A stretch of DNA of 21,799 nucleotides, from NCBI GenBank assembly GCA_015259235.1, contig JABZGM010000009.1, forward strand, positions 1 through 21,799. Direction: 5' to 3'. The stretch is from Alloprevotella sp. (GTDB taxonomy: Bacteria; Bacteroidota; Bacteroidia; Bacteroidales; Bacteroidaceae). Below, piece after piece: positions 15,157 to 21,799 of this stretch. Each line of letters opens with the position of its first letter. The first letter of the stretch is position 1. The notes under the pieces are model-generated. The model was not told the DNA's origin, did no database searches, and saw only the letters and a list, made by a program, of their open reading frames with translations. A program made the translations under genes and the position numbers.

Positions 15157-18100
15157 TTATTCAGCTTCGTCAAGCATTGCAGGCGTCGCACTTTGCTGTT
15201 GCTGCATTTGCATTCGACGTTCGCGCTCCATCATACGCTGGATGATCACTTGTCCAGCAGGAGTGCGCTCGAGGTTGCGCAAGAACTTGTCGTAAACCTT
15301 TGCTTCTGGAGCCTTGATTCCTGCGAGCCCTTCGAGAGCTATTTGCAGTACTTGCAACTTTTGCATTAAGGTGTTGCCGTAAGAAGCAAGGCGACTCTCG
15401 GACAATGTGCTAGCCCAGTTGATGTATTGCGTTGTATTTTGGGCAACTGCCACGAGGATGCGACGTGCATCGGCATCACGACCAAGTTCGTGATAGAGCT
15501 GTGGCATGAGGAATTGGCTACCATCGGGGGTGAAGCCGAGTGAGAAGAAGTCGTAAGGTACTTGTTGAGCAGGGAATACTTTTTCGCACTTGTTGAGCAC
15601 TTCTAAAGCCTCCTTCTTACGACCTTCCTTAGATAATTGGGCGGCGAGTTGCACCATGCGCATACGATGGGTGAGGCACATGCGCATAATCGTTTGGTCG
15701 ATGTAGACTTTAGGATCAGCGACATTACCAAAGCGGAACTTCTTCATGAAGTTGTCGTACATGCGCTGCGTGTCTACTTTCTCATTTTGCGAAGCAAATG
15801 GAGTGATGCGCGCTGCAAGTCCTTCGAGCATCAAGAATTTCTCGAGACCGGCTTGAGAATCGCTGCCGAGCGTCGTGCTCATGTAGAGCGGACGCGTCCA
15901 ATTATGGTGAGCGAGCATCTCATATATCATCATATCATTCTTGCCGAGTGCGCGCTTTCCTTTGAGGGAAATCACCATCTTGTCGGGGATGCTGTCTTTT
16001 CCGTTAGGCAATTTCATTCCGCTGCGCAAAACGGCGGCTTTATCCACGGTCATCACGAGCGAGTCGGTGGGGATGATGCCGAAGTCTTTGTTGCGCACGA
16101 AGTTGTCGATCACGTAAGAGAGTTCAAATGGGTCGACTTTTTTGCCTTCTGCAGCGAATTGTTGCTTAAGTTCTTCCAACTTATCGTTCATCGGCTCAAT
16201 GCGAATGAGGTCGTGTCCACCCACATTGTCCACATATTCCCAACGATTCCAAGTGATAGGGAGTGCAGGACTGTTCCAAGCTGGACGACGCATTTGATCG
16301 ATATACCAGTCTGTGGAGAGGTAAGACAAGTTGCAGACACGCGCATCGGTGCGGTTGCCTTCCACATCTTGGTTGTACCAAAGAGGGAAGGTGTCGTTGT
16401 CGCCGTTGGTGAAGATAACTGGATTTCCCTTTTCGTCGAGCGAGTTGAGATAGTTCAAACCAAAGTCGCGAGCGGCAGTGCGTCCTGAGCGGTCGTGGTC
16501 GTCCCAAGTTTGGCTCACCATTTGCAGCGGAATAGCCACAGCAATGACTGAAGCAATGCCGGCAGCTGCGAGATGAGGCACTTTCACACGGCGAAGACCT
16601 TCGACGATGGCTGCCACACCCAAACCAATCCAAATGGCGAACGCATAGAACGAACCAGCATAAGCATAGTCGCGTTCACGAGGTTCGCTAGGTGTTTGGT
16701 TCAAATAGAGCACGATGGCAAGACCTGTCATGAAGAAGAGGAAGAAGACAACCCAAAACTGTTGGATACCTTTCTTTCCGCGGTAGGCTTGCCAGAAAAG
16801 ACCTGCTAAACCGAGGAGCAGGGGTAAGCAATAGAACACATTGTGTCCTTTGTTTGCTTTCAAATCATCGGGCAGGAGTGACTGATCACCGTAGAGTGCA
16901 TTGTCGATGAAGGGAATACCCGTAATCCATTGTCCGTGTTCCAGTTCTCCATAACTTTGAACGTCATTTTGACGACCAGCGAAGTTCCACATGAAGTAGC
17001 GCCAGTACATAAAGTTGATTTGATAGGAGAGGAAGAAGCGGAGGTTGTCCATTTGCGTAGGCATTTCTCCTGTGAAACTATAAGGTTGTCCCTCATATTC
17101 GCCAGAAACATCCACCGACTTTGTTTCTACACCACCGAGCCACTCGTTGTAGAGACCTGCGTGTTTGCGTGAGTGCATGCGGGGGAAGAGCATCTTTTGT
17201 GCACTGGGGAACACAGGTTGTCCCATCACCTCAACTACGTCGTAGCGGTCGGGCTCGTCAGCCTTTTGCTTTTCGTGGCGTTGCACCGTCTCTTCTTTAG
17301 CATATCCCACAGCTTGTGAAGTGTAGGCTTCACCGTAGAGGAGAGGTTTTGTGCCGTATTGTTCACGGTTGAGATAAGTGCCAAGAGAGAAAATATCTTC
17401 AGGAGAGTTTTGGTCCATGGGAGGGTTCGCCACGGAGCGGATGACGATTACCGCATAAGTGGAGTAACCAATCATCAGCATCAGCATGCACAACAGTGAA
17501 GTGTTGAGCGCGCGTTTACGCACTACGTATTCTCCGTTGCGTTTCCAATAAAGCAGTGCGCCAAGCAGAGCCAGAACGACCGCACCAATGAGGAGAGGGC
17601 CCACGATACCCTTACCATAGAAAGGAATACCCAACATTGCCACGCTCGCAAGGTAGAGTCCGATGGCAAGTTCACGGCGTTGTTGTGTGGTGCTCCAAAT
17701 TGCAGCACCCACCACGCCAATCAAGGCTAGGATGTAAATCACCAAACCTGTGTTGAAAGGTAGACCGACAGTGTTCACAAAGAACAACTCAAACCAGCCG
17801 CCCACTTTCACGATGCCTGGTACGACACCATAGAGCACAGCCGCCACAAGCACCACGCTCAATCCAAGTGCAAGGAGCGAACCTTTGAGATTTGCGTTGG
17901 GATACTTCTTGTAGTAATATACCAACACGATGGCAGGTAAGCAAAGGAGGTTGAGCAGGTGGACACCGATGGAGAGTCCTGTGAGGTAGAAAATGAGGAC
18001 GAGCCAGCGGTCAGAATGAGGAGCGTCTGCATTGTCTTCCCATTTGAGAATCAGCCAGAATACTAAGGCGGTAAACATAGAAGAGTAGGCATAAACCTCA

Positions 18101-18531
18101 CCTTCTACGGCAGAGAACCAAAAAGTGTCGCTCCAAGTGTAAGCCAAAGCACCAGCCACACCACAAGCTATGATGGTGATGGTCTGCGCCACGCTGTTCA
18201 CCACACCGTCCGTGCAGATGAGTTTGCGTGCCAAGTGCGTAATGCTCCAGAATAGGAACAAGATGCAGAACGCGGAGAGTGTAGCACTCATCACGTTGAT
18301 CCAATAAGCCACCTGTTCCGGACTTGAAGCAAAGAGAGAGAAGAACTTGCCCGTGAGCATGAAGAAAGGTGCACCGGGTGGGTGTCCCACTTCAAGACGA
18401 TAGGCGGTGGTGATGAACTCGGGACAGTCCCAGAACGAAGCCGTGGGCTCTACGGTCGAGATGTAGGTAAAGGCTGCGATGAGAAAAACGAGCCAACCTG
18501 TGATGTTGTTGATAAGTTTGAACTGTTTCAT
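15157..18531 (-). CDS. DUF2723 integral membrane protein (GT117/TMEM260-like glycosyltransferase)
   Basis: An 1124-residue inner-membrane protein of the DUF2723 family, classed with GT-C-fold glycosyltransferases (GT117) and related to eukaryotic TMEM260 protein O-mannosyltransferase. The N-terminus has the conserved acidic loop after helix one (STVEPTASFWDCPEFI, about 25-40, with Glu28, Asp35 and Glu38) and HPPGAPF (50-56). About a dozen transmembrane segments fill residues 10-660, including one after the conserved NQTPSEPRERDYAYAG. The rest is a large periplasmic region with NGDNDTFPLWY and C-terminal helical repeats, ending in a Gln/Met/Arg-rich tail. In Bacteroidota these proteins are thought to act in periplasmic protein or envelope glycosylation; the donor and acceptor here are unknown. 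It is first in the run with the deacetylase and queG. Family assignment is secure, activity is inferred. Confidence 0.9.
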   Translation of the reverse strand: MKQFKLINNITGWLVFLIAAFTYISTVEPTASFWDCPEFITTAYRLEVGHPPGAPFFMLTGKFFSLFASSPEQVAYWINVMSATLSAFCILFLFWSITHLARKLICTDGVVNSVAQTITIIACGVAGALAYTWSDTFWFSAVEGEVYAYSSMFTALVFWLILKWEDNADAPHSDRWLVLIFYLTGLSIGVHLLNLLCLPAIVLVYYYKKYPNANLKGSLLALGLSVVLVAAVLYGVVPGIVKVGGWFELFFVNTVGLPFNTGLVIYILALIGVVGAAIWSTTQQRRELAIGLYLASVAMLGIPFYGKGIVGPLLIGAVVLALLGALLYWKRNGEYVVRKRALNTSLLCMLMLMIGYSTYAVIVIRSVANPPMDQNSPEDIFSLGTYLNREQYGTKPLLYGEAYTSQAVGYAKEETVQRHEKQKADEPDRYDVVEVMGQPVFPSAQKMLFPRMHSRKHAGLYNEWLGGVETKSVDVSGEYEGQPYSFTGEMPTQMDNLRFFLSYQINFMYWRYFMWNFAGRQNDVQSYGELEHGQWITGIPFIDNALYGDQSLLPDDLKANKGHNVFYCLPLLLGLAGLFWQAYRGKKGIQQFWVVFFLFFMTGLAIVLYLNQTPSEPRERDYAYAGSFYAFAIWIGLGVAAIVEGLRRVKVPHLAAAGIASVIAVAIPLQMVSQTWDDHDRSGRTAARDFGLNYLNSLDEKGNPVIFTNGDNDTFPLWYNQDVEGNRTDARVCNLSYLSTDWYIDQMRRPAWNSPALPITWNRWEYVDNVGGHDLIRIEPMNDKLEELKQQFAAEGKKVDPFELSYVIDNFVRNKDFGIIPTDSLVMTVDKAAVLRSGMKLPNGKDSIPDKMVISLKGKRALGKNDMMIYEMLAHHNWTRPLYMSTTLGSDSQAGLEKFLMLEGLAARITPFASQNEKVDTQRMYDNFMKKFRFGNVADPKVYIDQTIMRMCLTHRMRMVQLAAQLSKEGRKKEALEVLNKCEKVFPAQQVPYDFFSLGFTPDGSQFLMPQLYHELGRDADARRILVAVAQNTTQYINWASTLSESRLASYGNTLMQKLQVLQIALEGLAGIKAPEAKVYDKFLRNLERTPAGQVIIQRMMERERRMQMQQQQSATPAMLDEAE

Positions 18532-18672
18532 TGTGGCACGGATGTGGTTGCACCTGTTGCTAATAGAGATTACAGCAGAAGAAAGAGTAGTGATGCACTG
18601 CGTGTTGCGGCTGTTGTTTATGTCGAAGCTGCGAGCTACGCTACACGAGTGCAGTAACTATCTAATATCTTG

Positions 18673-18680
18673 CAAAAGTA
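18673..18680 (-). promoter_or_regulatory. Probable -7 element for the DUF2723 gene
   Basis: On the minus strand TACTTTTG fits TAnnTTTG, about 140 bases before the ATG at 18531. No convincing -33 TTTG is seen at the expected spacing. The leader between them holds no clear frame. Confidence 0.45.
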
Positions 18681-18990
18681 CAAAGTTTTTTTCGTTTTCC
18701 TCTCACGTTTATGCTATAATATCGCAAACCACTTGTTTTTTCATGCTTCATAGTATCGACAAGCATGTCTAAAAGTGCAGGAAATAAAAGTTATTCCTTT
18801 CGTAATATTCTTTTGTATTGTGCTGTATCCCCATAAAATGAAGGTGCCCGTGTCAAAACTACATTGTTCTGACGCGGGCGTTGTACTATAGAGAAGGGGC
18901 GTTGATCAGGAAATCTTCATAATGTCTTATTTCTGATGGCGCATGAGTGTCCGAGAACGATGGAAGATGAGATGCCCCAATAGTGCAGGT
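18681..18990. other. Intergenic stretch before the DUF2723 promoter
   Basis: About 310 bases between the outer-membrane barrel gene and the DUF2723 promoter. It contains the intergenic hairpin at 18846-18879 and otherwise AT-rich sequence with no frame I believe. Confidence 0.6.
18846..18879 (-). terminator. Hairpin downstream of the barrel protein gene
   Basis: Two 14-base arms (18846-18859 and 18866-18879) around a six-base loop pair over nearly their full length, with one wobble and one mismatch on either strand. It lies about 110 bases past the barrel stop codon. The minus-strand tail (CCTTCATTTTATGG) is only partly T-rich, so termination efficiency is uncertain. Confidence 0.5.
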
Positions 18991-19446
18991 TTAGAAGCGA
19001 TAGTGCATACCTACAGTGAGGCGACCTGCACTAACACTGCTAATGAGACCAGTGACTTCGGTGGTGAGAAAGATATCGTCTGTGAGTTCTATTTGCATTC
19101 CACCACCAAAATTGGCTCCGATGTATCCTTTGTTCCAGCCCATACCAGCTTCGACACCAACGAGAGGATATAAAGTGATCTGTTGATTCATGGGGAATAG
19201 GTAATGACCGTTGACGCCAACAATGAGGCTTGGGAAAACTGTCGGTAGGGTAGACACGCGTCCTTCAAGGCGGATGGGATTGTCAAGGTTGTATTGCGCT
19301 TGAACACCAAGCATCAAACCATCACCAGCCGAGATGTGTGCACCAAAAGTTGCCAATTGATTTTCCTTGAAGGTTTTCCTCTGTTGTGCCATGCTGGGAA
19401 GAAGTGTAAGCACGGCTGCGAGGGTTAAGAAAAGACGTTTTTTCAT
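18991..19446 (-). CDS. Small outer-membrane beta-barrel protein
   Basis: From the ATG at 19446 it is a 151-residue protein with a clear signal peptide (MKKRLFLTLAAVLTLLPSMAQ) and alternating strands such as HYLFPMNQQITLYPLVGVEAG and GYIGANFGGGMQIEL. It ends in the GMHYRF pattern with a terminal Phe, typical of an outer-membrane barrel, probably eight strands. The upstream 18 codons of the frame lack a signal and are rejected as start. The reading overlaps no other gene; it begins 37 bases after the DUF1634 stop and has no visible promoter of its own, so it may be the last gene of the TauE operon. No specific function can be assigned. Confidence 0.85.
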   Translation of the reverse strand: MKKRLFLTLAAVLTLLPSMAQQRKTFKENQLATFGAHISAGDGLMLGVQAQYNLDNPIRLEGRVSTLPTVFPSLIVGVNGHYLFPMNQQITLYPLVGVEAGMGWNKGYIGANFGGGMQIELTDDIFLTTEVTGLISSVSAGRLTVGMHYRF

Positions 19447-19483
19447 ACGTAGTTTTGTTTGTTGTGAAATAGTATACACAATG

Positions 19484-19861
19484 TTAGTGGGCAACACCAC
19501 CCAGAGAATTACTAATGATGACCGTTAGTACGATGGCAGTGATGGCGACATAAAGCCAATCTTGCTCCACGATGAAGTCAAAAAGCGAGAGCACGACACG
19601 GGCTATTGGCGTGAGGATGAGTACGATGACTCCTACTTGTACGCAACTGGCAGCGTCGCCATGGAGAATGCCTTGCCACAATCCACCGAGCGTAGTGAAT
19701 TGGGTCTGTGCTGCTGCGCTGGTGGCATCAAAATGTCGGTAATCCGGCACAGGGTCTAAGCCATGCTGCATGAGATAGTAGACGCCGCCAATGGTGGCAA
19801 GAAGACAAGCGAGAATGACTCCCCAACGGAGTGTGTTGCCTATAAGTTGTTGGATGTCCAT
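19484..19861 (-). CDS. DUF1634 membrane protein
   Basis: A 125-residue inner-membrane protein of the DUF1634 family with three transmembrane helices (about 12-32, 74-93, 102-121) and a polar loop between the first and second. DUF1634 genes are usually found directly after a TauE/SafE permease, as here: the gap is 27 bases on the same strand. It is probably an accessory subunit of that transporter. Its molecular role is not established. Confidence 0.85.
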   Translation of the reverse strand: MDIQQLIGNTLRWGVILACLLATIGGVYYLMQHGLDPVPDYRHFDATSAAAQTQFTTLGGLWQGILHGDAASCVQVGVIVLILTPIARVVLSLFDFIVEQDWLYVAITAIVLTVIISNSLGGVAH

Positions 19862-19888
19862 ATACGAATGCTTTGATGCGTCTTTCGA

Positions 19889-20731
19889 TTAGTGATTGAG
19901 TCCTCCCGTGAGTCCCATGTAAATCATGTTGATGGCAACAGCGAGAATGGCGTAGAAAAATATTTTGCGAAGCAACTTTACATCCATCTTCTTCAGCAAG
20001 CGTGCGCCAGTGAGTGCACCCAAGAGTACTCCAATCATCACTGGAAAGGCGATGCCAGGCACGATGTTGCCGCGCTGGATGTAGACCACTGCTGAGGCGC
20101 AGGCGGTGACACCAATCATGAAATTGGACGTGGTGGTGCTCACCTTGAAGGGCACCTTCATGCAACCATCCATCGCGATGACTTTCAGTGCGCCAGAACC
20201 GATGCCCAAAATGCCAGAGAGGAATCCTGCTAAAGCCATTACCGAGAAACCACCTGCCACGTTGGTGAGCTGATAAGCCTGTTTCGTGCCGTCCTTTAGG
20301 GGATATTCACCATAGAGCTTGAGTTTTTGAGCCATGGTGCTACCTTTCACATTGGTGTGGTCGGCATGTTTGCGGCGTTGTGCGAGTGCCGTTGTGGTGA
20401 GTGCCAATCCGAAAATGACCGCCAGTATGCTATTGTTGAAATAAATAGCCACTGCTGCACCTATCACCGCCCCAATGGTGGTGGCAATTTCTAGCAGCAT
20501 TCCCAAACGAATATTGGTGATGCCTTCTTTGACGTAGGCAGAGCCCGAACCACTAGAAGTGGCAATCGAAGCCACCAAGGCTGCTCCAACGGCATAGTGA
20601 AAGTCGATGCCAAAACAAAGGGTGAGTAGAGGAATCACTACCACACCTCCTCCCAGTCCGGTGAGCGAACCTAAAAGTCCTGCGGCATAAGCTCCAATGA
20701 GGAGGATGAGAGTGAATGCAAGAACCGTCAT
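19889..20731 (-). CDS. Sulfite exporter TauE/SafE family permease
   Basis: An integral membrane permease (280 residues from the ATG at 20731) of the TauE/SafE family, which moves sulfite, sulfoacetate or other small organic anions across the inner membrane. The family's two repeated halves each start with a Gly-rich motif: GSLTGLGGGVVVIPLL near the N-terminus and SGILGIGSGALKVIA in the middle. Eight or so hydrophobic helices are visible, with a charged cytoplasmic stretch (QRRKHADHTNVKGS...) between the halves. The frame extends up to 20821, but the promoter -7 box lies inside that extension, so the start is 20731. It leads the operon with DUF1634. The substrate is not predictable from sequence. 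Confidence 0.92.
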   Translation of the reverse strand: MTVLAFTLILLIGAYAAGLLGSLTGLGGGVVVIPLLTLCFGIDFHYAVGAALVASIATSSGSGSAYVKEGITNIRLGMLLEIATTIGAVIGAAVAIYFNNSILAVIFGLALTTTALAQRRKHADHTNVKGSTMAQKLKLYGEYPLKDGTKQAYQLTNVAGGFSVMALAGFLSGILGIGSGALKVIAMDGCMKVPFKVSTTTSNFMIGVTACASAVVYIQRGNIVPGIAFPVMIGVLLGALTGARLLKKMDVKLLRKIFFYAILAVAINMIYMGLTGGLNH

Positions 20732-20781
20732 AATGGTGTAAAGTTTTTTCAAAATTTGCGGACAGCACCGCAAGTTGGTTG

Positions 20782-20789
20782 CAAAATTA
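20782..20789 (-). promoter_or_regulatory. -7 promoter element of the TauE/DUF1634 operon
   Basis: On the minus strand TAATTTTG fits TAnnTTTG, about 50 bases upstream of the ATG at 20731. It decides the start codon, because an upstream ATG at 20821 would lie before the promoter. No clear -33 element. Confidence 0.6.
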
Positions 20790-21010
20790 CGACTTTGACA
20801 GAATTCCATTGTCTTTTGCACGTTAAAAAAGGCTGTGTACTACCTTAGGATAAATTGAATGTGTCATGGAATTAGTCGGAAATCTGTCTTTGTGTTTTTG
20901 TTTTGCTTGTTTTTTGTGTAAATTATAGTTGCTCGTTTGGTAAGTTTCGTCTAATTTAGATTGGGGCTGTGTTAAAAATGAGAGTTTTTTTGTAGAATAC
21001 TGGATATTTG

Positions 21011-21042
21011 TTTGGGGAATAAGGTTAAATTCTATACATTTG
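21011..21042 (+). promoter_or_regulatory. Promoter of the CxxC lipoprotein gene
   Basis: TTTG (21011-21014), a 20-base spacer and TACATTTG (21035-21042) match the Bacteroidota -33/-7 consensus exactly. Transcription would begin near 21049, giving a leader of about 100 bases. Confidence 0.75.
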
Positions 21043-21075
21043 CAACTGTTCAGTCTCTCAATATTGCAAAGTGTA

Positions 21076-21114
21076 ATAAGGGTTGTTCCTTATATCTACA
21101 TTAAGTGCTTAATG
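21076..21114 (+). promoter_or_regulatory. Two perfect hairpins in the lipoprotein leader
   Basis: ATAAGG-GTTGTT-CCTTAT (21076-21093) and CATTAAGTGCTTAATG (21099-21114) sit side by side between the predicted transcription start and the ATG at 21151. They could be operator palindromes or leader RNA structure. Neither has a T-tract, so they are not terminators. Confidence 0.4.
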
Positions 21115-21150
21115 AGGTTCTCGGTTTAATTATGAGATAATTGATATTTA

Positions 21151-21744
21151 ATGAAAATGGCTATGTGTATTAGAATATTGCTTAGTTTGTTGTTTTCACT
21201 TCTTTGTTATAGTTGTAACTATAAAAGTGCTAATAAAGAGGTTTCTCAAAATGACTTTGTTGATAGTATAAAGTTGAATCTGCGCGAAAGTCAAGGTCTT
21301 CTTTGCCAGACCGAAGAGTCTTGGTTTGTTTCTATGAGTTATGAGGGAAAAGAAGTACCATTGAAGATGCAAACTTATAGTGAAGACGGTAAAAAAAGTT
21401 CACTTGACAAGATTAAGCATAAATATAAAGTGTTTCTTCGGCTTTCGCCAAATCATTGCTGGTCTTGTGTATCTGAAGTGGTGAAACGTGTTAGGGAGTC
21501 TCATGTTCGAATTGCTTATCTAATTGAAGGTAACCGCTGTGAAGCTTCTAGCGCTTTGTTAGAATTAGCAAGAATAGATAATGACTACTTTTATACTCCT
21601 CATCAGACTTTAGAACCAGACTCTATGTTGGAGCCCTATTTCTTTGAGATTAGTTCATCAGCAAAATATCAAAGAGTCTTCCTTCCTAATAAGGAGAGAC
21701 CCAATATGATTACTAAATACCTGACCCTCCACTCTAATAAATAA
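21151..21744 (+). CDS. Putative lipoprotein with thioredoxin-like CxxC motif
   Basis: A 197-residue protein with a hydrophobic signal (6-21) ending at a lipobox-like CYSC (Cys22), so it is probably a lipid-anchored periplasmic or outer-membrane protein. The centre reads KVFLRLSPNHCWSCVSEVVKRVRE (93-116): a hydrophobic strand leading into CWSC (Cys103/Cys106) at a helix start, the layout of a thioredoxin-fold active site. The rest is not a recognisable TlpA or DsbA, and a cis-proline is not obvious. It may be a divergent thiol-disulfide or redox-sensing lipoprotein. It has its own promoter, and the next gene starts seven bases after its stop, so they form an operon. Base composition is much more A+T-rich than its neighbours, which suggests transfer. 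The existence of the gene is secure; its function is tentative. Confidence 0.75.
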   Translation: MKMAMCIRILLSLLFSLLCYSCNYKSANKEVSQNDFVDSIKLNLRESQGLLCQTEESWFVSMSYEGKEVPLKMQTYSEDGKKSSLDKIKHKYKVFLRLSPNHCWSCVSEVVKRVRESHVRIAYLIEGNRCEASSALLELARIDNDYFYTPHQTLEPDSMLEPYFFEISSSAKYQRVFLPNKERPNMITKYLTLHSNK

Positions 21745-21750
21745 TATGTT

Positions 21751-21799
21751 ATGAATGTCAATCGAATACTACTATCTTTGAAACTAGGTTTCTTGATGG
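21751..21799 (+). CDS. Start of a further gene, cut by the window edge
   Basis: An ATG at 21751, six bases after the lipoprotein stop, opens a frame (MNVNRILLSLKLGFLM...) that continues to the edge. The start is basic then hydrophobic, like a signal peptide or membrane helix. It is probably co-transcribed with the lipoprotein. Sixteen codons are too few to name a family. Confidence 0.45.
   Translation, partial: MNVNRILLSLKLGFLM

Larger units (their letters stand above)
20822..21150. other. AT-rich divergent intergenic region
   Basis: About 330 bases between the divergent TauE operon and the lipoprotein gene. It is visibly richer in A+T than the rest of the window, has a T-rich run around 20890-20925, the lipoprotein promoter (21011-21042) and two small perfect hairpins in the leader. 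No gene is seen. Confidence 0.6.

Noticed and set aside
15637..16488. 283-codon plus-strand frame inside the DUF2723 gene
   Set aside because: Antisense shadow of the conserved periplasmic region; His/Val-rich composition is typical of such shadows.
20732..20821. Longer TauE protein starting at 20821
   Set aside because: The promoter -7 box at 20782-20789 lies within the extension, and the extension is polar and Cys-rich, unlike the family N-terminus.

Overview
The window looks like chromosomal DNA of a member of the Bacteroidota, most likely order Bacteroidales (a Prevotella/Porphyromonas-like organism; genus not resolved). The reasons are several -33/-7 promoters of the TTTG-N20-TAnnTTTG type, genes without strong Shine-Dalgarno sites, a DUF2723/GT117 protein, TonB receptors with an N-terminal carboxypeptidase-regulatory-like domain, and a secreted GH20 enzyme ending in the GxIYDLxGRxV tail common in this group. 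No tRNA, rRNA, CRISPR array, transposase or integrase was recognised.

Layout. (1) 1-1748, minus strand: a two-gene operon of a small ABC/SMC-type ATPase and a TOPRIM-fold DUF4435 protein cut by the left edge. It resembles the ATPase-TOPRIM anti-phage class (PARIS AriA/AriB, OLD-like). (2) 1749-2725: about 1 kb without a convincing gene, packed with structure: a bulged hairpin, a roughly 300-bp MITE-like palindromic element with a perfect 26-bp inner inverted repeat, repeated motifs, and a strong plus-strand terminator with no gene in front of it. (3) 2726-6400, plus: a 1224-residue secreted beta-N-acetylhexosaminidase with its own promoter and terminator. (4) 6618-6827, minus: a 69-residue putative membrane protein behind a canonical promoter. 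(5) 7073-12802, minus: two tandem paralogous TonB-dependent siderophore receptors, each with a similar long leader, a Fur-like box and a near-identical terminator hairpin. (6) 13229-18531, minus: DUF2723 membrane glycosyltransferase-like protein, then polysaccharide deacetylase, then epoxyqueuosine reductase (queG). (7) 18991-20731, minus: TauE/SafE permease, DUF1634 membrane protein and a small outer-membrane barrel. (8) 21151-end, plus: an AT-rich stretch with a CxxC lipoprotein and the start of another gene.

Functionally the window mixes envelope and nutrient genes (glycan hydrolysis, iron-siderophore uptake, envelope glycosylation, sulfur-type anion export, tRNA queuosine synthesis) with one probable defence module at the left edge. 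That module and the palindrome-rich DNA upstream of it are the parts most worth a second look.
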